A stretch of 33,548 nucleotides of DNA from positions 1-33,548 of the forward strand of contig JAITPT010000232.1 in the NCBI GenBank assembly GCA_031289285.1. The letters are read 5' to 3'. This document shows positions 18,350 to 25,234 of this stretch, piece by piece. The DNA is from Puniceicoccales bacterium (lineage in GTDB: Bacteria > Verrucomicrobiota > Verrucomicrobiia > Opitutales > UBA953). The notes under the pieces are model-generated. The model had not been told where the DNA came from and did not search any database. It worked only from the letters and a program-made list of their open reading frames with translations. Within the stretch, counting starts at the first letter, position 1. Every line of letters starts with the position of its first letter. Made by a program: the position numbers and the translations under genes.

Positions 18350-20191
18350 TTACGGGGGGAGGAGCGAGACGAGCGCGTCGGCCTCCGGCTTCGGCAACAC
18401 GATGCCGCCCTGTCCGGGCGCGAGTTGGCAGACGACCGAGGTGCCTTTGACGGAGGCGACGACGAGGCGGATGCGCAGTTCGCGCGAGAGCGGCGTGAGC
18501 GAGAGGTGCTGGCCGGGCTTCACGGGTTGGCCGGGGATGTTGCCAAGGACGAGGAGGCCGTGCTCGGCAGAAACACTTTTTACGCGGGTGCGCCATTCGC
18601 GAAGGGCGGTGACCGCCGTGGGGCGCAAAACACAGGTGATGTAAGACTCGCCCGCCGCACGGTAGCGTAGGCGACGCTCTTCGGCGACGTGCCCCGACGC
18701 CTCCACGCGAAGCACACCTGCGCGGCCAACTGGCAGCGGCCACGCGCCAGTTTTGAGCGGGCGGAGCACTTCGCCGTCAAAGGAGACGATGGCATCAGCG
18801 GCGGAAAAGGAGCGACCTGCGGAGTCGAGCAGCGTAAGGCGCAGGCGGACGATGTTGGCGGCGGGCGGCTCGGCGGCGGCGGCGGTGCTGGTGCCGGTGG
18901 TAGTGCCGGTGGCGGCGGCGGTTTGCTGGCGGCGGAGGTTTTCGGGGAGGTCGTCGGAGTTGAAGCTGACAGCGGAACCCGGGGAGATTTTCACGTTGCG
19001 CTCCCAGAGCACGGTGTCGCGAGGGACACCCGCCACAGCACCAAGCTGCGGGAACTCGCGGCGCGTCACGGTGATTTGGCGTTGGCCGGGCGTGATGTCG
19101 CGCACAAGGCCCTGCTCGACGCGGGCCTCACGCCCGTCAACGAGGACGCGGCTGTCGCGGGCGAGCACGAGGCGGCGCATGTCGCCGAGGAAGAGGATGT
19201 CGCCTTTGGGCAAAAGCGCGGTGAGGTTCACGCGCACCGTCTCGCTCTGGCCGGGCTGCACGGTGACCGTGCGCACGACTGGCGCGAGTCCCGCCATGCG
19301 CACTTCGACGCGGTGCGGCACTTTGGGCGTTATCTCGCCAAGCACGACGACGCCGCGCCCACGCGGCACACCGTCCACGAATACTTCCGCATCGGACGGC
19401 TCCGCAATGACCGCAATGCCACCGTTCTGGGGCGGAGGAGGAGCAGCGGGGTTGGCGGGGGGGGGGGAAGCGGCGGGGGGGGAGGTGGTGGAGGGAGGAG
19501 TGGTGGGGGAAGCGGTGGGAGTGGTGGGAGTGGTGGTGGCGGTGGGCGCGGTGGGAGTGGTGGTGGCGGCGGTGGGCGCGGTGGGCGCCGCTGGTGCTGG
19601 TGCCGCAGGCGCTGGTGCAGCAGCGGGTGCAGGTGCAGGTGCAGGTGCAGCAGGTGTAGGCGCGGGTGTTGGCGCGGGTGCGGGTGCCGTAGGTGTCGGC
19701 GCAGGTGCCGCCACCGTGGACGGAGTGGACGGCGTGGACGTTGTGGACTTAGTGGACGGCGGCGTAGCTGCTGGCTTCTCTGCTGGCTTCGTCGTCGGCT
19801 TCGCTGTTGTCGCAGTTTTTCCAGTAGTCGGCGCAGCCTTTCCTGTTTTATCAGCATTTGCCGCTACACCCGTTTTACCCGTCAAAGTATTTTGCTCCGG
19901 CTTCGCCTTTGCATCTGTCTTTTTGCCCGTGTCCGCCAGCGCAGCATTTGCCCCGCCATTCGCAGCATCATTTCCCGAGCCGTTTGCCGAATAATTCACT
20001 GCCGCGAATGCCTCTGGCACGAGAGGCTGGGCGACTGTCGAGGCCTTTCTTGTATTCTCTCCGCCTGTCTTGACGGCGAGCACCCATCCAAAAAGAAACG
20101 CCGCGCAAATACACAGGATAAGCAATGCGCCTTGGGCAAGCGGGTAGGTTCTCCCCGAGGGGAAGTAAAGACTCTCAGTGAAATTGGACAT
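18350..20191 (-). CDS. Single-pass membrane protein with Pro/Ala/Thr linker and PEGA domain (613 aa)
   Basis: Start ATG 20191 (MSNFTESLYFPSGR) is preferred over the track start at 20266, because the 25 extra residues are non-hydrophobic and precede a normal short cytoplasmic tail. Residues about 18-40 form one transmembrane helix (GALLILCICAAFLFGWVLAV). Residues 41-255 are a low-complexity Lys/Thr then Pro/Ala/Thr linker, long enough to span much of the periplasm. Residues about 257-323 are a PEGA domain (AEPSDAEVFVDGVPRGRG), a small beta-fold known from surface-layer and envelope proteins. The remaining 290 residues include a C-terminal block with GLLVLGNIPGQPVKPGQHL, which resembles small beta-barrel domains of FlgT-C type (weak). 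It lies 147 bp upstream of the tandem autotransporters and 105 bp downstream of proA, all on one strand. The linker contains a C11 homopolymer. Exact function unknown; an envelope-tethered role is inferred. Confidence 0.85.
   Translation of the reverse strand: MSNFTESLYFPSGRTYPLAQGALLILCICAAFLFGWVLAVKTGGENTRKASTVAQPLVPEAFAAVNYSANGSGNDAANGGANAALADTGKKTDAKAKPEQNTLTGKTGVAANADKTGKAAPTTGKTATTAKPTTKPAEKPAATPPSTKSTTSTPSTPSTVAAPAPTPTAPAPAPTPAPTPAAPAPAPAPAAAPAPAAPAPAAPTAPTAATTTPTAPTATTTPTTPTASPTTPPSTTSPPAASPPPANPAAPPPPQNGGIAVIAEPSDAEVFVDGVPRGRGVVVLGEITPKVPHRVEVRMAGLAPVVRTVTVQPGQSETVRVNLTALLPKGDILFLGDMRRLVLARDSRVLVDGREARVEQGLVRDITPGQRQITVTRREFPQLGAVAGVPRDTVLWERNVKISPGSAVSFNSDDLPENLRRQQTAAATGTTTGTSTAAAAEPPAANIVRLRLTLLDSAGRSFSAADAIVSFDGEVLRPLKTGAWPLPVGRAGVLRVEASGHVAEERRLRYRAAGESYITCVLRPTAVTALREWRTRVKSVSAEHGLLVLGNIPGQPVKPGQHLSLTPLSRELRIRLVVASVKGTSVVCQLAPGQGGIVLPKPEADALVSLLPP
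19457..19467. repeat. Homopolymer G11 (C11 in coding strand) inside the PEGA gene
   Basis: Eleven consecutive G on the plus strand, followed by a second run of eight G at 19475-19482, encode Pro codons of the linker (ASPPPANPAAPP). A one-base slip would frameshift everything after the linker, including the PEGA domain. Confidence 0.9.
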
Positions 20192-20296
20192 GGCGACGTT
20201 CTTGTTAGGGGCTGACTTATAATTTTCGCCGCCCGTTGCAACCCCCTTCCCGCCTTTCTGTAACACAACGTAATTTCGCCGCCGCGCCAGCCGCCC

Positions 20297-21610
20297 TCAG
20301 CCGCGCACCTGCCCGTCGCCGAGGATTTGGTATTTATAAGAGGTCAACTCCTCCAGACCCATCGGCCCTCTGGCGTGAAGTTTGCCCGTGCTGATGCCAA
20401 TCTCCGCACCAAACCCAAACTCGCCGCCGTCGGTGAAACGTGTGCTGGCGTTCCAATAGACCGCCGCGCTGTCAACGCTGCCAAGAAACTTTTCCGCCTC
20501 GGCGGTGTTGGCGGTGATAATCGCGTCGGAGTGTTTGGAGCTATGGGCGGCGATGTGCGCGAGGGCGGCGGCGGTGTCGGCGACGACGCGGAGGTTCAAA
20601 ACGAGGTCGAGATACTCGGTGTCCCACTCGGGCGGCGGCGCGGCGGCAAGCTCAGGCACAAGGGCGCGGGCAGCAGCATCGGCGCGGACTTCGACATTTT
20701 TCCGGCGAAGCGCAGCGGCAATCTGCGGCACAAATTGCGGCGCGACGGCGGCGTCAACGAGCAAGGTTTCCATCGCGTTGCAAACCCCCGGACGCTGGCA
20801 CTTGGCGTTGAGGACGATTTCCTCCGCCATCGCGAGGTCGGCGTCGCGGTGAACAAAAACGTGGCAGATGCCGTTGTAGTGCTTGATGACGGGCATACGC
20901 GCATGGCGAACAACCGTCTCGACGAGGCCGCGCCCGCCACGCGGGATGAGCAGGTCGAGCAGGTCGTCCATGCGGCAAAGCAGCGGGATGGCGTCGCGGT
21001 CGGTGGTCGGGGCGAGCGAGACGGCACCAGCAAAACCGTGGCGGGCGAGCGCGGTGTCCATGACGGCAGCGATTGCCGTGTTGGAGCGGAAAGCCTCGCT
21101 GCCGCCGCGCAGCAAAACCGCGTTGCCCGCTTTGAGACAGAGAACCGCAGCGTCGGAGGTGACGTTCGGGCGCGATTCGTAGATGATGCCGATGAGGCCG
21201 ATGGGCACACGGCGTTTGCGGATGAGCAGGCCGTTGGGACGCCGCCATTCGCGGAGAAGTTCGCCAACGGGGTCGGGCAATTCGGCGACTTTCCGCACGC
21301 CGTCCGCCATCGCACGGATGCGGTCGGGCGTGAGGCGGAGGCGGTCGAGCAGCGCGGCAGAAACGCCCCGCGCAGCGGCGGCTTCGAGGTCGAGGGCGTT
21401 GGCGGCGAGAATTGTGCTGGCAGGAGGAGAAGCAGCAGCGAGGGCGGCATCGGCGGCGAGGGCGGTGGCGATGTCGAGCAGGGCGGCGTTTTTTGCGGCG
21501 GTGCTGGCGTCGGCGAGTGCGCGGGCGGCGTCGCGGGCACGGATAGCGAGGGCGCGAAGGCTCGCGTCGAGAGCGGGTTTTTCAGCTGCTATGGAATCGG
21601 CGTCGGGCAT
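20297..21610 (-). CDS. proA: Gamma-glutamyl phosphate reductase (glutamate-5-semialdehyde dehydrogenase), ProA
   Basis: ProA catalyses the NADPH-dependent reduction of gamma-glutamyl phosphate to glutamate-5-semialdehyde, the second step of proline synthesis, in the cytoplasm. The start is the ATG at 21610 (MPDADSIAAEKPALD); the 743-aa ORF in the track extends far upstream only by reading the antisense of the GH16 gene. The 437-aa product is close to the usual length of about 420. Seen: the nucleotide-binding region RVPIGLIGIIYESRPNVTSD (about 134-153), LCLKAGNAVLLRGGSEAFRS (157-176), IPRGGRGLVE, and the active-site segment KCQRPGVCNAMETLL with the catalytic Cys near 277. The C terminus has GEFGFGAEIGISTGKLHARG, which is typical of the family. 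proB is not in the window. The neighbouring PEGA gene lies 105 bp downstream on the same strand without an obvious pathway link. Confidence 0.96.
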   Translation of the reverse strand: MPDADSIAAEKPALDASLRALAIRARDAARALADASTAAKNAALLDIATALAADAALAAASPPASTILAANALDLEAAAARGVSAALLDRLRLTPDRIRAMADGVRKVAELPDPVGELLREWRRPNGLLIRKRRVPIGLIGIIYESRPNVTSDAAVLCLKAGNAVLLRGGSEAFRSNTAIAAVMDTALARHGFAGAVSLAPTTDRDAIPLLCRMDDLLDLLIPRGGRGLVETVVRHARMPVIKHYNGICHVFVHRDADLAMAEEIVLNAKCQRPGVCNAMETLLVDAAVAPQFVPQIAAALRRKNVEVRADAAARALVPELAAAPPPEWDTEYLDLVLNLRVVADTAAALAHIAAHSSKHSDAIITANTAEAEKFLGSVDSAAVYWNASTRFTDGGEFGFGAEIGISTGKLHARGPMGLEELTSYKYQILGDGQVRG

Positions 21611-21722
21611 GTCGGGTGGGCGGCGGTGGTAGGCGGTGGGTGGTAGGCGGTGGGTGGCAGGTGGCGGGCGGCAGGTGGTGGGCGGTGGGCGGCGGGTGGG
21701 TGGCGGCAGGTGGTGGGCGGGT
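21611..21722. other. G-rich low-complexity tract upstream of proA
   Basis: The plus strand is a run of short units such as gtgggtggtaggcgg and caggtggcgggcgg, with very few C or A. The many GGG/GG runs could form G-quadruplexes. It occupies the start-proximal side of the divergent interval between proA and the GH16 gene, where both promoters must lie. No clear -35/-10 pair could be assigned to either gene. Confidence 0.6.
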
Positions 21723-21838
21723 GAAGAAGTTTTTTTCGTGGGCGGCGTCAATGACGAAGGCGCACTGGGCGAAGAGGCGGCGTGGTTTGGGCGGATATTT
21801 CGCAACGTTTGCGCGGTGCGGCTGTCCATGCGTTTTCC

Positions 21839-22729
21839 ATGAAAAATCTTTTCCTTTCCGCCCTCTTGTTTGCTGGCACTGCCGCCCTCGCCGCCGCCGC
21901 GCCAAACACGCCCGCCATTGACAAAACAACACCTGCCGCTGTCGCTGCCGCAAAAAAAGACGGCTGGCAGCTTATCTGGAGCGAGGAGTTTAACGCCGCC
22001 GACCCGCGCCCAAACCCTGCCAAATGGACTTACGAAGTGGGTAATTCCATTCGCAACAACGAGGCGCAGTTTTACACCAATGACCGCCGCGAGAACGTCC
22101 GCGTCGAAAAAGGCGTCCTCGTCATCGAAGCGCGGAAGGAAAAATACGACAAAGCGCAGTTCACTTCGGGCAGTGTGACGACTGCTGGCGGGCGACTCTC
22201 GATGCGTTATGGGCGCATGGAGATCCGCGCAAAAATCCCCAACGGGCGTGGTGTCTGGCCTGCCCTCTGGATGCTCGGCACTAACATCGGCAGCACTCGC
22301 ACGGAGGACGGCACACGCATCCCCGGGGTCGGTTGGCCGCGTTGTGGCGAGATAGACATCATGGAGTATGTCGGGCACATCCCGGGCACTGTCCACGCCA
22401 CGATGCACACAGGCAACAAGGAGGCGGCAAACCCGAAAAAGACGCATTTCTCGCGTGGCGGCAGTATCAAGAAAGAGACTCCGTGGGACGGTTTTCATCT
22501 CTACATTCTCGAATGGTCGCCGGAGCAAATCGAAGTTTTCTACGATACGAAAAAAATCCTCACTTACCGCCGCGACCTATCGCGTCCCGACCACTGGCCG
22601 TTTGACAAGCCTCACTATCTAATAATGAACATTGCCATTGGTGGTTCTTGGGGTGGTGCCAAGGGCATTGACGACGCTGCTTTCCCCTGCCGCATGGAAG
22701 TAGATTACGTCCGCGTCTGGAAAAAGTGA
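21839..22729 (+). CDS. Secreted glycoside hydrolase family 16 (beta-glucanase/laminarinase-like)
   Basis: A 296-aa enzyme expected to cleave beta-1,3 or beta-1,3/1,4 glucans (or another GH16 substrate such as carrageenan or agar) outside the cytoplasm. The start ATG at 21839 (MKNLFLSALLFAGTAALAAA) gives a clean Sec signal peptide of about 20 residues; the track start at 21782 adds 19 polar residues and is rejected. The mature domain opens with WQLIWSEEFN, the usual GH16 beginning. It contains the hallmark EIDIMEYVGH, with nucleophile Glu near 171, Asp near 173 and acid/base Glu near 176. It ends in a strand MEVDYVRVWKK, the normal GH16 end, so this is a stand-alone catalytic domain with no carbohydrate-binding module. 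GRGVWPALWMLG is the common GH16 strand before the active site. It is transcribed away from proA and runs into a repeat-rich gap. Fine substrate specificity cannot be assigned. Confidence 0.95.
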   Translation: MKNLFLSALLFAGTAALAAAAPNTPAIDKTTPAAVAAAKKDGWQLIWSEEFNAADPRPNPAKWTYEVGNSIRNNEAQFYTNDRRENVRVEKGVLVIEARKEKYDKAQFTSGSVTTAGGRLSMRYGRMEIRAKIPNGRGVWPALWMLGTNIGSTRTEDGTRIPGVGWPRCGEIDIMEYVGHIPGTVHATMHTGNKEAANPKKTHFSRGGSIKKETPWDGFHLYILEWSPEQIEVFYDTKKILTYRRDLSRPDHWPFDKPHYLIMNIAIGGSWGGAKGIDDAAFPCRMEVDYVRVWKK

Positions 22730-22752
22730 CCTCAAACTGCCAAATCTGCTTC

Positions 22753-22839
22753 GCCCACCACGTCCACAGCGTCCATTTCGTCCACCACGTCCATTTCGTC
22801 CACCACGTCCACTCCGTCCATTTCGTCCACTCTGTCCAC
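22753..22839. repeat. 9-bp minisatellite (cgtccatt/cgtccacca type)
   Basis: About nine imperfect units, such as ttcgtccac, cacgtccat and tccgtccat, follow the GH16 stop by some 25 bp. The minus strand reads as WT-rich nonsense peptide (TEWTKWTEWTWW), so it is not treated as coding. Confidence 0.85.
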
Positions 22840-22885
22840 AATTTCGGTTCCTCGCTACTCTGAGTGGGCAGCTCGGACGCCTCCA

Positions 22886-22982
22886 GCCCCGCATGGGGCG
22901 AGATGTGCATAACCGGAGGTGTAGCACAGCGAAACCTCCGGTCAGCCACGCCCCTACAACAAAGCCCCGCATGGGGCGAGAT
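22886..22982. repeat. Short palindromic element flanked by duplicate 19-mers
   Basis: The 19-mer gccccgcatggggcgagat occurs at 22886-22904 and again at 22964-22982. Each carries a CCCC-GCAT-GGGG mini-hairpin. Between them is a perfect 9-bp stem, ACCGGAGGT (22912-22920) with ACCTCCGGT (22934-22942). The layout suggests a non-autonomous repeat element or a structured intergenic RNA. No protein is encoded. Confidence 0.75.
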
Positions 22983-22983
22983 A

Positions 22984-23046
22984 GTGGGAAAAGTGCCCAA
23001 TGGGAAAAGTGCCTGTCCCTTTTTTGACGACGATACGCTGGCATCG
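22984..23046. repeat. Short partial copies of the 265-bp repeat head
   Basis: Two truncated heads of the large repeat precede the first full copy: gtgggaaaagtgccca, then gggaaaagtgcctgtccctt followed by gacgacgatacgctggca. They show that the head unit alone can duplicate. Confidence 0.75.
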
Positions 23047-23047
23047 T

Positions 23048-23311
23048 GGGAAAAGTGCCTGTCCCTTTTTGACGACGATACGCTGGCAACGTCTCCCGTT
23101 AGCAGTTAGCATGTGTCCCATAGCACAGATGCGCTGCATGTAGGGCGTGAGTGCGCCCTTAACGCAGATTGCCAACTCGTTTCCGATGCAAGCGAAAAAG
23201 GGTCTGGCACTTTATTGCACTTTGCCCTCCAACTGTCGTTTTTAGATTTGGACAGGATGAACAGGATAGACAGGATTTTGATGAGTATTGATATGTTTTC
23301 TTCGTTTTTTT
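23048..23311. repeat. 265-bp intergenic repeat, copy 1
   Basis: Begins gggaaaagtgcctgtccctt, passes through acgcagattgccaactcgtt and ggtctggcactttattgcac, and ends in a T-run after gatatgttttcttcg. Nearly identical to copy 2. No ORF is conserved in frame between copies beyond what the nucleotide identity forces. Confidence 0.9.
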
Positions 23312-23368
23312 GGCACAGTTGTCCCATAGCATTGAGAGTATTTGGAATGGTGTCTGGTAGCTGCATCT

Positions 23369-23606
23369 AACCCCAACGGGGTTTCCCAACAAAGCCCAGG
23401 GGTGGCGAGCGAAGCGAGACTACCCTGGGTAATGCCCACACACACACCACAACCCCAAAGGGGTTGCCCAACGGCCTTGCAAGGGGCTGATGTCCGCGAG
23501 GTTGGGAAACCCCGTTGGGGTTGTGGGAGGGGTGTCCACCTAACCCAGGGTAGGCGCTCGTTCCTCGCGCCAACCCTGGGCTTTGTTGGGAAACCCCGTT
23601 GGGGTT
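23369..23606. repeat. Nested inverted-repeat element with perfect 33-bp arms
   Basis: The left arm (23369-23401, starting aaccccaacggggtttccca) is the exact reverse complement of the right arm (23574-23606). Inside, ctaccctgggt (23420-23430) pairs perfectly with acccagggtag (23543-23553), and further caacccc/ggggttg blocks repeat. The 238-bp element contains no convincing ORF. It looks like a miniature, non-autonomous mobile element or a cruciform/structured RNA locus, lying between copies 1 and 2 of the 265-bp repeat. Confidence 0.9.
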
Positions 23607-23639
23607 GTGAAGCGACGTAGCCCGTAAAGCAGGAAAAGG

Positions 23640-23904
23640 GGGAAAAGTGCCTGTCCCTTTTTGACGACGATACGCAGGCAACGTCTCCCGTTAGCAGTTA
23701 GCATGTGTCCCATAGCACAGATGTGCTGCATGTAGGGCGTGAGTGCGCCCTTAACGCAGATTGCCAACTCGTTTCCGATGCAAGCGAAAAAGGGTCTGGC
23801 ACTTTATTGCACTCTACCCCTCCAACTGTCGCTTTTAGATTTGGACAGGATGAACAGGATAGACAGGATTTTGCTGAGTATTGATATGTTTTCTTCGTTT
23901 TTTT
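23640..23904. repeat. 265-bp intergenic repeat, copy 2
   Basis: Matches copy 1 along its full length with scattered single-base changes (for example gcgctg to gtgctg, and ttttgatg to ttttgctg). It continues into a further inverted repeat shared in theme with its own tail. Confidence 0.9.
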
Positions 23905-23948
23905 GAGATATTTTCGGACGTCATCCTGTTAATCCTGTCCATCCTGTC
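23844..23948. repeat. Inverted repeat of gacagg motifs at the end of copy 2
   Basis: gacaggatgaacaggataga (23844 onward, 24 bp in all) pairs with cctgttaatcctgtccatcc (23925-23948) with three mismatches in 24. The loop of about 57 bp contains the T-rich tail of the 265-bp repeat. Copy 1 has the left arm only. Confidence 0.8.
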
Positions 23949-24024
23949 TAAAAAACACGAGCGTCAGAAAGGGAAAGGCACCTGTCACCTTTTGAAATGA
24001 GAAAAGTGTCTGTCCCTTTTTAGT

Positions 24025-24195
24025 GGGAAAAGTGCCTGTCCCTTTTTGACGACGATACGCAGGCAACGTCTCCTGTTAGCAGTTGGCATGTGCCCGTAGC
24101 ACAGATATGCGCATGTAGGGCGTGAGTGCGCCCTTAACGCAGATTGTCAAGTGGCTTCCGATGCAAGCGAAAAAGTGTCTGGCACTTTATTGCAC
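24025..24195. repeat. 265-bp intergenic repeat, copy 3 (truncated, diverged)
   Basis: Shares the head and middle of copies 1 and 2 but stops after cactttattgcac, which is immediately duplicated (tcatggcactttattgcact). It has more differences (ttggcatgtgcccgtagcac), so it is older or less constrained. It ends some 25 bp before the tRNA-like sequence. Confidence 0.85.
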
Positions 24196-24221
24196 TCATG
24201 GCACTTTATTGCACTTAAGGG

Positions 24222-24268
24222 GGCGATGTAGCTCAAGCAGGAAAGCACTTGCTCCAAAAATCAAACTC
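24222..24268 (+). pseudogene. Degenerate tRNA-like 5' half
   Basis: ggcgatgtagctcaagcagg, followed by aaagcacttgctccaaaaat, has the order acceptor strand, TA, GCTC D-stem, D-loop with a GG-like turn, AGC, then a CTTG anticodon-stem strand and loop. The D-stem (GCTC/AAGC) and the anticodon stem (CTTG/CAAA) each carry a mismatch, and no T-arm (GGTTCGAATC-like) or 3' acceptor strand follows before the stop of the next gene at 24278. It therefore reads as the first half of a tRNA or tRNA-like RNA that has decayed. It lies beside two RlaP-like nucleotidyltransferases, a family I recall as sometimes associated with tRNA-like RNAs. Confidence 0.5.
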
Positions 24269-24277
24269 GGCGCGGTG

Positions 24278-25102
24278 TTATACCTCTCCAAGGCGGATAC
24301 GCACAAGCAGGTCGTTTAAGGCGGTGCGAGTGGTGTCGGAAGGAGCTTCAGGGAGAAGGCTGGTGTCGTGAGCAAGTTGAAGCTCAGCACGCAGACGTTG
24401 ATACTCGTTCTCGTGAAAAATGATGTCTGCGTCAACGAGAGTGGATTGCTCAGCTCCCGCTAATTTTCGAGCAATTAAATCGGGAAGCCACGATAGACGA
24501 AAAGTCTCGTTGAGCGTGACAAGATTTGCCTCAATAATACCCGTGCGTAACAAGAAAATCCCCGTTAACAACACACGATAAACATAAAGCAACGGTTTGA
24601 CACGACGCGGAGTTTCTTTGAGAAACAGATTCCACTGATTTTCCGCAAACCCAAAATAGTGATGCGAGTGATGTCGCGTAATACAACCCACAACTATGCG
24701 TTTTAATTCGGTGTGCGCCGGAGTCGTCGCAACGACGAGCGGCGAATAAACTTGTTCAAGAACGTAACCGTTTTTCTTGAGAAGGAGTGCAAAAAACTTG
24801 CGCACATCGTGGCTAACGATGTCCATTTCCAACCCTTCAATAATGCGCGAATCCTCTACGGTTTCGTCGGCGATGCCCATTCCCAATACGTTGCGCAAGT
24901 GAAGGATGTGTGCGCCGCGCAAATCGAAGTCGGAGTCTGGCGACGGAAATCCGTAGAGGTGTGCGCCACTGATTGTTGCAAAGAGAAGCGGGTAGGGCTG
25001 GCCAGCGACGATGCGCTGGAGACGCGGGTCAATATGCGGCATAACTGTAGAAACAGGCGGCACGGTTTCGACCGTAGTAGAGATGGCGGAAGTAGTTTTC
25101 AT
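24278..25102 (-). CDS. RlaP/YcgL-type nucleotidyltransferase (pol-beta superfamily), 274 aa
   Basis: A predicted nucleotidyltransferase of the DNA polymerase beta superfamily, YcgL/COG3541 type, which the literature on RNA repair calls RlaP (RNA-ligase-associated pol-beta). Seen: the active-site strand ISGAHLYGFPSPDSDFDLRG (about residues 45-64), with the GA(S)-x9-DxD arrangement whose two Asp bind metal. LEMDIVSHDVRKFFALLLKKNG and YVLEQVYSPLVV, both typical of the family, follow, then a helical C-terminal half. The ATG at 25102 is the natural start; a Thr/Ser/Val-rich N-terminal tail of about 25 residues precedes the fold. It follows the second family member by 52 bp on the same strand, probably as an operon. 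The expected partners, RtcB ligase or a release factor, are not in this window. The RNA substrate is unknown; a role in RNA end repair is inference. Confidence 0.85.
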   Translation of the reverse strand: MKTTSAISTTVETVPPVSTVMPHIDPRLQRIVAGQPYPLLFATISGAHLYGFPSPDSDFDLRGAHILHLRNVLGMGIADETVEDSRIIEGLEMDIVSHDVRKFFALLLKKNGYVLEQVYSPLVVATTPAHTELKRIVVGCITRHHSHHYFGFAENQWNLFLKETPRRVKPLLYVYRVLLTGIFLLRTGIIEANLVTLNETFRLSWLPDLIARKLAGAEQSTLVDADIIFHENEYQRLRAELQLAHDTSLLPEAPSDTTRTALNDLLVRIRLGEV

Positions 25103-25140
25103 TGCGTTTGTTTTTGCGGGTTGGAGTCACAGAAGTTGAA

Positions 25141-25234
25141 CCTTAAAACGGCAGTTAATGCGGGCGGTTTTGCACAATCTTTTGAACGTCTGCGGCTTGC
25201 GCTTCCCGCTGAACTGCCGTTTTTAGGTTTAAGG
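25141..25234. repeat. Dispersed repeat, copy 2 (with both inverted arms), overlapping the end of a gene
   Basis: ccttaaaacggcagtt (25141-25156) and aactgccgtttttaggttta (within 25212-25234) are inverted arms. The interior also pairs gcggg with cccgc. The first 70 bp match 1660-1729 with few mismatches. The element supplies the last 20-odd codons and the stop codon of the 337-aa nucleotidyltransferase gene. Confidence 0.85.

Noticed and set aside
18689-20215. 508-aa and 413-aa plus-strand ORFs opposite the PEGA gene
   Set aside because: They are low-complexity Gly/Arg/Ala shadows of the Pro/Ala/Thr linker, while the minus strand has a coherent TM-linker-PEGA protein.
21611-22528. N-terminal extension of the 743-aa proA ORF
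   Set aside because: It reads the antisense of the GH16 gene and the G-rich tract; ProA normally begins close to the ATG at 21610.
22560-23767. Several 67-156 aa ORFs in the repeat-rich gap
   Set aside because: They follow minisatellite and repeat sequence, overlap one another in several frames, and have no domain or conserved start.
23048-24195. CRISPR array
   Set aside because: The repeated units are about 265 bp or are nested palindromes, spacing is irregular, there are no uniform spacers and no cas genes are nearby.
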